A DNA stretch of 35,841 bases from Gnetum montanum (taxonomy: Eukaryota > Streptophyta > Gnetopsida > Gnetales > Gnetaceae), in NCBI GenBank assembly GCA_015680685.1, contig MNCI01006539.1:1-35841 (forward strand), given 5' to 3'. Positions 19,500 to 31,200 of the stretch are shown here, in pieces. Position 1 is the stretch's first letter. Every line of letters starts with the position of its first letter. Made by a program: the position numbers and the translations under genes. A model generated the notes under the pieces. That model made no database searches and was not told the origin of the DNA. It worked only from the letters and a program-made list of their open reading frames with translations.

Positions 19500-22228
19500 T
19501 GACTGATGAGTAAGAAGCAAAATTATTTGAAGTCTTTCGTAGAAAATTTAAGCTATTTGCATGGAGTTATGAGGACCTTCATCAAGCAATCTCACCCAAC
19601 ATTTGCAAACACCATATCTATGTAGGAAACAATGTAATCTAGCGCTCAAACAGATTGTTAAGGAGGAAATCTCAAAACATTGGAAAGAAGGGATTACTTA
19701 TCCAATAGTTGATAGCATATGGGTATGTCCAATTATTGTAGTCCCAAGAAAGGATAGAAAATGGAGAGTTTGTGTAAATTATAGAAAGTTAAATCAAAAG
19801 ACAAAGAACAACCATTTTCCATTGTCATACATAGATCAAATTTTGAAAAAATTAGAAGGACATGAATATTAATATTTTTTGGATGGATTTAGTGGTTACA
19901 ATCAAGTAGCCATTGCCCCTGAAGACTAGCATAAAACAACTTTCACATGTTCTTCTAATGCACCTGCTACTTTCCAAAGAGCTATGATATCAATATTCTT
20001 TGATATGTTAGATGACTTTTTGGTCTATGGAGACACTTATGAAAAAACATTGCAACATTTATGATGTGTCTTAGATAGATGTATTAATAAAAATTTAAAA
20101 TTAAGTTGGGGAAAGAGTCACTTGATGGTTACAAATGGCATAGTATTAGGACATGTAGTTTCTAAGGATGGGATAAGAATAAATGATGAAAAAGTAAATG
20201 TAATATCCACACTCCTAGTTTTGACTAATTTAAAAATTGTCCAATCCTTTTTGGAACATGATAGATACTATAGAAGTTTCATCAAGGACTTTTCAAAAAT
20301 TACTAAACCATTATACATGTTCGTAGAAAAGGATGCTTCATTTGTATGAACCAATGATTGTCAAGAAGAATTTTTAGAATTAAAGAAATGAGTAACTACT
20401 GTTCCTATATTAAATGCACCTAATTGGGATTTTTCATTTGATTTAATGTGTAATGCTAGTGACATTGTAGTAGGGGTAGTTTTAAGACAATATATTGATC
20501 ATAAGCCATTAGTTATTTATTATGTGTCTAAAAGTTTAGACCAAGTGCAATTAAATTATACAACTACAGAAAAAGAATTGTTAGCTATTGTATATGCTTT
20601 AGATAAATTTTGATATTATTTAATAGGATATAAAACTAGAGTGTATACTGATCATTTAGCCATTAAATTCTTGGCTACTAAGAAAATAGAAGATGCAAGG
20701 ATTGTGAGATTGTGCTTATTACTCCAAGAATTTGACCTTGATATTCTAGATAAAAGAGGTTGGAAAAATGTAGTGGCAGATAATATTTTAAAATTAGAAA
20801 ATAAAGATGAAAATAGAACACACGGGGTCTTTCATGATGAATTCCTTGATGAACAACTCTTTCCTACCAAGAAGGATCATTGGTTTGTTGATATAGAAAA
20901 CTATCTAGCTACTATGAAAATCCCTACTAATTGGACAAAGGAAGAAAAGAAATCTTTCTTATGTACTATATCTAGGTACATTTGGAGTATTCAATATTTA
21001 TCAAATATGTATATATAATATAGCAAGAAGATGTATGACTGAGGATGATCAACAAGAAATTCTACACATGTGCCATGATGACTTTGGAGGTGGACACTTT
21101 GATAACAAATACACAGCTATAAAAATGCTTCATTTTTTTGGCCCTTAATTTTTAAAGATGCTCATAAGTATGTCTAGGAATGTGATAAATTTCAATGAAT
21201 GGGAACCATAACAAAGAAAGAAGAAATGCCTTTAAATCCAATTTTAATAACTGAATCATTCGATGTGTGGGGCATAGACTTTTTAGGACCATTTCCACCA
21301 TCTAATGGATGTCAATATCTTTTGATCTATATAGATTATGTTACTAAATGGGTTGAAGCTAAAGCGACCCCAAAAAATGATGTTAAGGTAGTATTTGCAT
21401 TCCTTTCAGAAAATATTTTAACAAATTTTGGAATTCCATGAGCAATCATAAGTGATCAAGGAACCCACTTTGTAAATAAAATAATGAAAACATTCCTTAA
21501 GTCATGTGGAATCCAACACAAGATAACTATTTCCTATCATCCTCAAATGAATGGTGAAGTAGAAAATGCAAATAGATTTATCTTAAATATATTAACAAAA
21601 ACTATATGCACTAAAAAGAATGATTGATCAAAAAAATTACATGATGCACTTTGGGCTTATAGGATTACATATAAACCAAGTTTAGGATATTCATCTTATC
21701 AATTGGTTTATGGTAAGCAATGTTTATTACTTGCTAAAATTAAATATCAATCTTTAAAGTTAGCCCCACCATTAAATTTTGATGAAGACATAAACCATGT
21801 CTCTAGAATAAGTTAGATACATGACCTTGATGAAATGAGGCTACATGCTCTTGACAATCAAAAAATTACAAAAAAACAAATGAAGAATCTATAGGACAAG
21901 AATATTTTTAAGAAATATTTTTCCACAGGTGAGAAAGTTTTTTTATATAGTATGCATTTACATAAATTTCCAAGGAAGTTAACAACTAGGTGGGAAGGCC
22001 CTTATTTAGTTGTGCAACCCCATGCTAAGGGCAGTGTTCTAATTTCACCTATAGATGATCCTTTAAAGACTTAAGTTATATTATCATCATCACATTGAAG
22101 AACCTAGGGAAGATGAATTAGTAGAATTAACTAATCCAACTTATCTAAATGAAGAAAATAAAAAAGACTCATCAGAAGTCCTAACTCTTGATAATATCCT
22201 TCACCAAGACTCTTATGTAATAGTATAA
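19500..22228 (+). pseudogene. Reverse transcriptase, RNase H and integrase of C
   Basis: The RT begins at WSYEDLHQAISPNICKHHIY. After a frameshift near 19600 one frame runs on with stops: VVPRKDRKWRVCVNYRKLN (19740-19797), LDGFSGYNQVAIAPED with the first catalytic Asp (about 19880), then a shortened core (TTFTCSSNAPATFQRAM and LDDFLVYGD). RNase H shows NASDIVVGVVLRQ, TTEKELLAIVYALDKF and YTDHLAIKFLA. Integrase keeps a degenerate zinc-binding part near 21060-21190 and the catalytic triad: Asp 21277 (GIDFLGPF), Asp 21454 (ISDQGTHF) and Glu 21562 (GEVENANR). The last two have 35 residues between them, the classic D35E spacing. The C-terminus ends at TAA 22226. There is no chromodomain. Many stops show it is inactive. 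Confidence 0.92.
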
Positions 22229-24814
22229 AGTATTAAATCAATTCTTGTCTACAACTTTTACTTTGAAAAATGTAGAAGAGAATAGCATCTTCTATTATAG
22301 TTGGGACTTTAAAGAATTCATTTGCATAATGTTTGGAATGCAAGGGAGAAGGAAAAATCCTCAAACCTTGAGATAGGCTGGTTTAAATTAAAAATGCAAC
22401 TAAGGGTAAGCCTTAGATTAATAAGTAAATTACACATAACAAACTTTATCATTTTTCAAACAATTGTCTTTAAGTACAAAGTTCATAAGTTAAGGAGGTA
22501 AAATAGATGAGTTTAGGCTAACATTTATTAGTATTTTGTTTCTATTGATTACTTATTAGGATTAGTCAATAAGGTGGAAAGGATGTGTTATATTGGGACT
22601 GGCTTCTATGGTGGTAATGGCATCCAATAATATCAAGCAAGATTAGCATCCATGTAAGTAACCCATTTAATTGAAAAATACAAAATGAATTTAGCTCCAA
22701 CAAGAACCTCATGATTGAAGCTAGCCAAATATAGAAATTCTTAAAAAATAAGAAAAGTTTTGATGAATATTATAAACAAAGAGAAAAAAAAAGGCCCCAA
22801 AAGAACCTTTTAATTATGAGCAAAGCCACACTCCCACAAGAACCTTACAGTTGGGGAGATGCTCAAAGCTCATAATTTCAAGCATCCCACATGAACAATC
22901 CTTCTATGAGTTGAGTGATTATGTGTGGAGTAGTGATCAACACTATAATAAGGATGCCACCACTTTAAAGCTAGGGCATAACATGGGTAGTCAAGGATTG
23001 GCTCATCTAAAGTAAGTTTCTTAATAGACATCCTCACTTCTAAGAATTTTCTTTGCTTAGTTTATTTAGCTCCTTAGCTTTTGCTTCTTCATCCTTAAAG
23101 GACTATTGTTTTTTTTTGCTTTTCTTTTTTATTTTTTTCTTTCTTTTTTTAATTCATTTTATTTATCTTCCAACGTTACATTGTCATGGTCATCTATTAG
23201 GACTGGTGGTACTTTTTGTGCATAGGTCTTTCATGTGTTTCCCATATTACTTTCCATAGGAGTTAGTGGTCAAGATCCCTACTATGGTGACTATCGATAG
23301 ATACTAACATTTGTTTAACCTAGTGCCTTTTGACCAGTATTCATAATTAGGATATATAAAACCCAGGGAAATTTTTGCTTTTGGTATATCCTTTGACCAT
23401 GTTGTTTTTTCTCTTCTAATTTTTTTGCTAATTAACCTAGGTATGATACATAGCTTAGCTTAATTTGTGGTGGTGGTGGGGAGGGGATAACTATGTAATG
23501 AAGGATATGATAGTATGGTATAACCAACATGGAGGTTGAGCCAAGAAAAAGTTAGGGAATGAGTTGGATGCAAGAAATGTATCTCAGATCCTTATATCAT
23601 AGGAAAGGTTCATATTGAGAGTGTATAAAACATTCTTGCACCTAATGAAGCAAACCTTGTGAGGCGATGGTAAGTCCAACTAATCCTAGGAAGGGCTTTC
23701 CTAATTGAGTTCTATGTGAACTCCTATTCAATAATAAGAATTTATTATCAATATAGGAATAATCATATGTACATAATCTACATATTAAATTATAATAATA
23801 TTGATCAATATCAATTTTCTTAATTTAGGACGATTAGCCTAAGTACAAGTATTAATAAACATCAAAGTATTGATGCCCATAGAGAATAAGAAAACATCCT
23901 AGTAAAAGTTGCATCGAGAGAAATTGAAGGCTTGATGTATCACTACAAAACCAAATCACGATATTTAGATTCCAATGACCTAGTTCGATACAACTAAGAT
24001 AAAATTTAGGTTTTCAATATACATTTGAATTTAATTGACCTAAATTGTTGTCAATGTATCGATTCATATCAATCCATTCGATCTAGTTCAAACATGAGTA
24101 AATTTTAGTAGAAATTTTGCATCTGAATAGCATGGCTTTGATGAAAATCAATATTTTTATTAGACTTATCGATGTTTATAGTTAAAATCAATAAAGATTG
24201 ATATGTTTGAAATTTTCAATGTTTCAAATCTTAGTAGTGCAATTGCAATAATAATTGATATGTTTGTGACCTGGATTCGTAATATATTGATCTATATAGT
24301 TACTACTACATAGATCGATCCAAATTATTCTGATTAATATCAAAGCTTCACTATTGATGGTGTTAAAATTCTAAAAATAATAATAATAAAAGGCCAATGA
24401 GTAAGGTGGTGGTTTTTATATAAAAGCCACTACTCCAACCAAATATATCATTCATATTATTTACAATGTGGGTAGTGTGATCTAGGATTTCCATCTTGGG
24501 AGATTAGGGTCATGATTTATCCTTCAATCTTTGTCATTATGCTTATTGTGGGAGGAACACAACAATCATTGGGATTTGTGGACCACATGAACCCTCGCTT
24601 TCTGCTTTGTAGTAATCAGTATGAAAAATTACCACAATTTTTGTGGCTTCTCTTAGAATTTTTTGAATAATGTTAATCTTGTTTTGTTATTTTTATTGTT
24701 TCTATAATTGTTTCCTATTTATGGCTGAATCCACTAGTGTCAAACAACATGTAAAAGTATGGGTTTAAGTGAGGAGTCTATAGATAATTTTAGTTTGTTT
24801 AACATTTTAGTTTT
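22229..24814 (+). other. AT-rich 3' interior of C, no gene recognised
   Basis: About 2.6 kb with no convincing frame. The 23053-23259 frame is mostly a polypyrimidine run (23108-23165). G-rich purine runs occur at 23465-23490. A TATA-like ATATATAAAACCC lies near 23351. A weak inverted-repeat candidate begins CACTACAAAA at 23941. Long non-coding stretches before the extra ORF or 3' LTR are normal in Athila/Tat elements. Confidence 0.45.
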
Positions 24815-25456
24815 ACTATAGGATCCAGGGAGTGAGTGGTTGAAAATCGCTTCATGGCATCATGAGGTTGACTATATTGAGTGGTTTAACCACATGGATG
24901 CTGTAGTGCTCTAGCAACTTGAGACGATGGGCTATGGGGCTTTTGTCAGGGCCCCTCTTAACTACTTCATACAGGAAGAGGTTTTAGAATTTTACTGGAA
25001 TCTCAAACCTAATTTTACAACAATGATGCATTGAAATTATGTTTTCATTTTCTTATTTTATCAATTTTGTTGAAGTGTGGCATCCTTGAGTTATAGATGG
25101 GAACAAAGAGGCACTTTTCATTTTGAAGAAAGATACCTTTGCCATTCTTTAAAGATCTAGACAAAAGTTGATCATTTGTAAGGGAGTCTCAGAAGCCTGG
25201 TTCTTCACTAGCATCAAAGGCTAATGAATTCCATGGATTTTGAGATGAAGTTTATTCCTAGCTACATGAACTTCAATCCACCAAGAGGAAGATCCTCTTA
25301 GTGTTCCAAATGATCACCTCCACCATCACTGCTATGGATAAGAGGGTGATAGACATTGAAAAGCATGTTCACACTCAAATCCATGATGACAATGAGGGGG
25401 ACGAACCCTCTCATTTTGAGGAGTATATGGAAGTTGAAGAAGGCTTTGAGGCTTAA
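24815..25456 (+). pseudogene. Extra 3' ORF remnant of C
   Basis: The reading begins near GSEWLKIASWHHEVDYIEWF and continues, with one stop, to GYGAFVRAPLNYFIQEEVLE then FYWNLK. After stops and frameshifts it ends in an acidic tail (MDKRVIDIEKHVHTQ and EEYMEVEEGFEA, stop at 25454-25456). The EEVLEFYWNL block resembles the VREFYANL signature of the plant 'putative plant transposon protein' domain, also seen in element B. Its position between integrase and the 3' LTR is that of extra or envelope-position ORFs in Athila/Tat elements. It is badly decayed; the match rests on a single short motif plus position. Confidence 0.4.
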
Positions 25457-25728
25457 TCAAAGCCTCAATACTGAATTTTAATTTTGTTATGTTATGACTG
25501 TGTAACTATTCCAGGTAGTGGATAGTGGACAATTTTAATTTTATGTTCTTATTCATTGATAGAATGATGGTTATATTTTTTGTGTGTGTTGAATGATATA
25601 CCAAAATTATGGAAGCATAACTTTATTTACATGCATATGGTAATGTTTTTATTTTTCTCCCTGAGCAGCTATATATATCATTATTTTTTGATCTATTTCA
25701 CCTTTTGTGGCTAGGCATCGGTGACAAG

Positions 25729-25740
25729 CTAGTTGGGGGT
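25729..25740 (+). other. Polypurine tract of C
   Basis: CTAGTTGGGGGT directly precedes the TGTGATAAACCC start of the 3' LTR. A TAGTT(T)GGGGGT tract before TGTGATAA is typical of gypsy elements of this group. Confidence 0.7.
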
Positions 25741-26695
25741 TGTGATAAACCCTGAAATTATTTTAGTTTTAACATTGTAAAGTAGCATTTTTATATTTTT
25801 TAGTGTTTTCATATATCAAAGATCATTGATTCTAGTAGCTTAAATCGATAAGTGCTAATTTCCTTCTTTTGCTTATTTATTGCAGGTAATCACGATAGTG
25901 ATGTAGATCAATATTAATAACACTAATTTACATGGAGTTAGTGATAAGGATTGATAGATAAATTTTGGTGGGCAATGATTTGAAAAGAAATTTTAGATAT
26001 CGAGTTATGTTGAAAGGGGTGATTTGCAGTAATGAGCGAGGATGGTAGAATCAACGATCTACTTTGATGGAGATCTAGATTGATTGATATCAAATTCTTT
26101 GATATCAATCAATTATTCAAATGATTATTCTTTTATGAAATTTATAGTATAAATATGGATCTTAATTATGTATTAGGAAGAGGAGAAACCAAGAGAAAAC
26201 CCACACTGAATTGAAGCTTTGTTTGTGTTTAGAGTTATTAAGGAAGAGTGTTGATGCTTTGTGTCAATCAACAACTGATAAAGTGTTTAGGTTGTGAAGT
26301 TGTTGTACAGTGAAGAAAATAGAGAAAGGTCATAAATTAGATGACATCTACTTTGTAATATTCCATATTTTTAATGAATTTATTCAATTTCAATTTGATT
26401 TAATTGGTGGTGTTCATCTTTGAACTTAATATTAGAAGTTAAGGTGGAGCATAGTTGATTTTACTTATGAGTGATAGTCATAAGTATGGTGTCTTTAATT
26501 AAATTAAACTCTAATGGTTGTTTTTCTTGATGATCTTTTTGAGTTTTGAACTGTTCCTTAATGGATATCACTCATGGGTCAGTCATAGACAAGGTGACTT
26601 CTCTACAATGAAAGATAATCAGTAAGGTAATCTAGCATCGAATTTTGCTTGGATCATTAGTGTGGATTATAGGTAGGATTGATATTAAATTTCCA
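25741..26695 (+). repeat. 3' LTR of C
   Basis: It starts TGTGATAAACCCTGAAATTA and aligns with 10399-10650 for about 250 bases. A TATA box lies at 26148-26155. The right end at TTTCCA (26695) is tentative and rests on the CA end and on ATGTA after it resembling GTGTA before the 5' LTR. Confidence 0.7.
26079..26155 (+). promoter_or_regulatory. LTR promoter of C: palindrome with two GATATC sites, and TATA box
   Basis: A perfect inverted repeat with 16-base arms (26079-26094 and 26098-26113) and a 3-base loop contains GATATC in each arm. TATAAATA follows at 26148-26155, 35 bases after the palindrome. Position upstream of the TATA box suggests a regulatory site; no factor is known to me. Confidence 0.6.
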
Positions 26696-27344
26696 ATGTA
26701 CCTATAGACATCTTATGAAGTAGTTATACAAGGATATCAAGGGCTTGAGCTTGCTTTTGGAAGGACCCACTTATGGAACTCTTAGACATCTAGTCAATGC
26801 ACCACATTCATATGTCTATTCATATTTAGCTATAATTTTAAAGATGAATGAATCCTTAATTTTATGTCATCTTCTCATGAATTTTCTTTGAGAACAAGAA
26901 GTCTATTTTTAATTTTTGAAGGTTCTATATTTTCATAAACCCTCATTGAAACATTATGATCATTGTCCTCAATCTTAGATCTTCTTTTTGGCTATGCTTT
27001 AATGTTTAAATCACTCTAGCATTTGTAAATTTGACTTTAAAATTAAGAAAAATTGTGTTGATTAGCCATGTTGATTCATCCTTATTAACACAATTAGATA
27101 TGTCAATGCAAGGTAAACATTATATATGTACACACATGACACTTAGTCCAATTTTCATCATTTTCGTTTATACACATGAGGAGTTTGTGTAGTTTTTAGA
27201 GTCCTTATCCTTCTAGTAGTGATAACTTGCCCTTAAAACATCCAATTCAATTCTTTTTTGATCTTGTGAGCTCTATGTCATAGGGGCTCTAAATGTCAAA
27301 TTTTTAATAAAGTCTAACATCACATAGTAACTAACATAGGTAGT
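26696..27344. other. No gene recognised
   Basis: A 0.65 kb AT-rich stretch between C and E. No frame of note, LTR boundary or RNA gene is visible. The last bases, GTAGT at 27340-27344, would be the left target duplication of E, but the right flank is outside the window. Confidence 0.4.
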
Positions 27345-27355
27345 TGATGGGACGT

Positions 27356-27469
27356 GATATCGCATGGGCTGCGATATCGCATCCCTCACGATATTGCGTA
27401 CACGATATCGCGTCTTCCCCTGCGATATTGTGTACGCGATATCGCAATGCACCGTCATATCTATAAATA
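27356..27469 (+). promoter_or_regulatory. LTR promoter of E: six-site GATATC lattice and TATA box
   Basis: Sites start at 27356, 27373, 27390, 27404, 27424 and 27438 (spacings 17, 17, 14, 20, 14). Four are GATATC and two are GATATT, and most sit in a longer GCGATATCGC palindrome. TATAAATA starts at 27462, 24 bases after the last site starts. Confidence 0.72.
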
Positions 27470-27638
27470 AGAGGCAGCTCTCCCTTGTTTCTCATTCTAG
27501 GCCTAGACCGTAGCGAAACTCTGGCAGTTTTACCTCTCCAAAGATAGAATAATTTCCATGTGCCCGCAATAGGAGCTCCAAAGTGAACGGATCTTTATTC
27601 GAGCAAATATTATACCTGAACACAAGTTTGTGTACGAC

Positions 27639-27644
27639 AATAAA
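27639..27644 (+). other. Polyadenylation signal in the 5' LTR of E
   Basis: AATAAA lies about 180 bases downstream of the TATA box. In D the same position also has AATAAA (- strand, 11805-11810 and 18006-18011). Confidence 0.5.
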
Positions 27645-28190
27645 GATGAACTTCTTGGATAAACCTTGCTGTGCATGGAATAGGCTAAATAGGACTTTAT
27701 TTACTATTATTTATTGTTTACTGTTTAAATGCTTTATTAGTAATTAATTCTCTCTCAACCCTTCTCTCCTAGTTAAGTGCTTCAGTACAACCGCTTCGAG
27801 CATGTGCGTTACGCTTGGTGATCCCAGCAACGACTAGCGTTTGGTAACCAAGGTTGCATTGGTTCAGGGTGTGAACAGTAAGTGGGAATGGATACTGATG
27901 CTAGGTTAATTAACGCTTAGTTAGTTAAGTTAAAGTTAGTCAATTAGTCTCTTCACCCTTCACCTTATCAGCATAGGAGATAAAACCAAAAAGACATAAA
28001 AATCATATACCTCAGATTTACTTAACCATACAACCGTGAAAAATACAAGTAATCCTGGGAAGACAATGAATAATTAACCTTAAGTGTTCCATAAGGCGTG
28101 TAGGCACTTAGTCTGCGGAGTTCGACTGGATTGCGCATGCTACGCTCGTATTCGTATGGTTGAGTGTAGGGGTACCTCGCCACTCATCAT

Positions 28191-28208
28191 TGGTGTCATT
28201 GCCGAGGA
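28191..28208 (+). other. Primer-binding site of E (Asp tRNA type)
   Basis: TGGTGTCATTGCCGAGGA lies one base after the 5' LTR and is the counterpart of 17454-17471 in D. It matches the Asp tRNA complement at most positions. Confidence 0.8.
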
Positions 28209-28293
28209 CTAAGTGTTTTTGTGCTAAACGAACCTTAGGGTTAATTAAATTAAAGATTATATAACGACTAATTAGCACACTAAATAAGAAACA

Positions 28294-31200
28294 ATGTCTT
28301 CTTCTTCGAACAAAAGCATTTCACCACCTATAGATCATACAAGAAATAGTCGGCAGTCTAAAACACATAACCAAAATCTGCCAGTTCCTCAACAATACCG
28401 AGTGGTATATACTCATCCCGATGGGTACATACCCAATTATACTTTTATCCTCCATCAGGATGAATAGATGTGCTGGAGATATTTGCAAGGTAACATAGTG
28501 TTACCTCTAGATCGTGTAGTCCCCAACATGCTCCTCCGTGCTTTAGCACAGATAAGCATGACACAGCTCTATGGTAAATATGTTATAGGTGATTTTGACA
28601 CAAGGGATTACCATCCCACATTAGCACAACATTTAAGGGACTTGAGGAAGAAGAGCCACCATACATTGTTGAAGGGAAAAGGGGTCCCGCCTATCCTAAG
28701 CGAAATTGGAGATGGTGAACCACTTGTAACAGGTTCTCTATCAAATGACGTTTCCCCTCCTAACAATAGTGAGGAGGTGGGGTATCAGAACCTATGCTCC
28801 ATGATACACAACCTTGGTTTTGATCCCCATGAATGCCAATTGTTCACTGAGGAAACAAAAACACATGACAAGGATGGGCACTTAGATCGTCATCACGATT
28901 GGGGCCGCAGCCACAGAAGAGAGGGTAAGAAACATTGTCATGGTGATGGTTCTCCTTCTTCTTTTCCTTCATCTCATCATTCACCCTCTCCTTCCACATC
29001 AGGGCGTAGTCATAAAGAGCATAACGGTGAGGATAAGGGTAAGCAAAATGAAAGACCTTGACAAGAGAGTCGAGAGAGAGGATGAGGGCAGTCTAGAGAG
29101 TCTAGGCATGGTAGAAGGAAAAGTAGGGGCCAACGTAGACATCATAGATGTCATGAAAGAGATGATCATGATGAACCCCTACTTGCCACCCGAAGCATGC
29201 TAAATATAATTGAGGCTGTAAGAATACCAGCAAGGCATCAAAAAGATAGCCGGATCAAGTGCTTAGACATGAACAATATCCCACGCTTCGAAGGGGGATA
29301 CAATGCTGATCCACAAAATCATTTACAAGAATTCCACGATGCCTACGCCTTGTAAAACATAGAAAAAGAGTGGCAGAAACTAAAGTTGTTTCCTAGGATA
29401 CTCATAAAGGAAGCAGAGAGTTGGTACTGGTCCTTAGAACCGAAAACCATTAGAAGGTGGAGTACGATGTTAGAACTCTTCAATGATAAATACCAAACGT
29501 ACTCTAGAGTGTCTAACTTGTGTAAGAAGATGCAAGGATGGAAGTAGGGTAATCATGAACCCTTGGATGTTACCATGGGCCACTACTACGCATTGCTACA
29601 TTGTTGCCTGGGCCATGGTTACGCACAATGGGATCAACTCCACCATCTCGTAGATGGGCTAAGGTACGAAACTAGGAGAACCCTTGGGACTTATGCCCAA
29701 GGGAGATTATCAAAACTTAGGTCCCATGAAATTCACCGATTTTTGGAGCAAGTAGCTAAAGAAGAAGGGGAGCTACGAAAAAGAGAGAGCACGGAAGAAT
29801 ATAACCGTGATCCTTCCCTCCGGAAGAGGGGAGTGAGATTTTGAGATGAAGAGGATGAGTCACCACTCGAGGAGTTGGTGAATAGAAAAATCTTACCACT
29901 TCAAAAGCTAACAACAGAAGTATCAGCTAAGGTAGATGAAGTATGGAGCTCGTTAGACAGTAAAATTGAAACTATCCTGAAAATCGTAGAAGAGTCTAAG
30001 GAGGAACGAAGTAGTGACAAGGACAAGAAAAAACGGAGAGATTCAGACCCTACACGTAACAAGGGTAAGGGAAAAATGAATATCTTCGATGAGGTTGTGG
30101 ATTCAGATACAGACAATGATGGTGGATGTGAGATCTGCCAAGATAACCATCATAAGGGATGTTGTCCAATCATCTCACATCTACAAGAGTCTGGGGTGTA
30201 TGCACTCAACCCGAGACTTAACAGACGATAGACACCCCAAAGGTTATCTTATCCCCAAGGTAACCCAAGGTAGTTCCACCAACTGTTAACGTATCATTGA
30301 AGTGGAACTTCGCCAGAACCTATCAAGCAACACTAGTAGTGGCAACACCCAGAGTCATGGGGGATGCCATTGCCTAGGCAACAATACCCTTACCAGCAAC
30401 CCAATCCTTATGGCTACTACATGCAGCAGCCGGTTTCTCCAAGTGACTCCATGGGCCACAAAACTCCACAACTTCACTACCAAGTTTAGGAGAACTTTAG
30501 AAGGAATCCTTCTCCTCCGAGAGATGCTCCACATCCATACCATCCTCCAAATCCATCCGCCTCTCTCGTACCGTTAGTTCCCATACCACCCGCTCCAACA
30601 ATGCAAGGGGAACTCCCCACTCAACCATAGCAATGTAATGCTACGAGAGCTGTGAATATTCAACCAGCTGCTGGTTCTGAAGACCACAAGAAAATAAGAC
30701 CTTTATTCAGAACCAAAAGCCCAGACAAGCTCTCACAACCACAAGCAGTTGAGTCTATGTACGCTTCTCCAACACATAAGGCTTTGGAGCTCCCTTCAAA
30801 CCAATACTAGAGCTCAACGCATACGGTTATGTTAACACATACCGTAACTGACTGGATCAAGGTAGGCCACCTTCCCAGAAAACTATCTGACCCTGGAAGT
30901 CCCTTAATTTACCTCCAAGTCACCAGGAACGAACCACATAAGGCTCTTCTTGACTCAAGTTTGGGAGTCAACTTAATATCACGAGAAATGTATCAAGCCT
31001 GGAACCTGCCCCAACTCAAGAAGAGTAACATTCAACTAGAGCTGGCTGGCCAGTCCATCACCATTCCCTTAGGATTGGTAGAGGACATCATTACCACTGT
31101 GTGTGGTTGGTCATACCCAGCTGATTTCCTGGTGATAGAGGTCAATAGCAACGAAGGGGACATTCCAATTATAATGGGAAGGGCATGGCTGAGTACAGTA

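Larger units (their letters stand above)
10399..26695 (+). mobile_element. Element C: Ty3/gypsy element of Athila/Tat type, interrupted by D
   Basis: A partial 5' LTR at 10399 and a full 3' LTR at 25741 share the start GATAAACCCT and about 250 bases beyond it. Between them come gag, protease, reverse transcriptase, RNase H and integrase in the Ty3/gypsy order on the + strand, an extra 3' ORF remnant, and element D inserted in gag. There is no chromodomain after integrase. Protease DLGA and the Gag wording fit the Athila/Tat group. A possible but imperfect target duplication is GTGTA at 10394-10398 against ATGTA at 26696-26700. Stops, frameshifts and deletions show that it is dead. Confidence 0.85.
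27345..28189 (+). repeat. 5' LTR of E
   Basis: It begins TGATGGGACG and ends CCACTCATCA, one base before the primer site. It is the reverse-orientation homologue of the LTRs of D and F. It carries six GATATC-type sites, TATAAATA at 27462-27469 and AATAAA at 27639-27644. Confidence 0.9.

Noticed and set aside
23053-23259. Leu/Phe-rich frame that looks like a membrane protein
   Set aside because: It is the translation of a polypyrimidine run in AT-rich DNA, with no conserved motif.
10399-26700. GTGTA/ATGTA as the target duplication of C
   Set aside because: Only four of five bases match and the LTR right end was partly chosen for it, so it is mentioned as tentative and not listed as a feature.
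27356-27443. GATATC repeats as a CRISPR-like or satellite array
   Set aside because: The repeated unit is only a 6-10 base palindrome with short varied spacers, confined to LTR promoters; no repeat-spacer structure or long array exists.
27273-27458. 61-codon - strand frame over the E promoter
   Set aside because: It is a by-product of the GATATC palindromes being readable on both strands and lies over the LTR start.
30355-30543. - strand frame opposite the Gag linker of E
   Set aside because: It lies antisense to the Pro/Gln-rich Gag linker and is explained by that composition.
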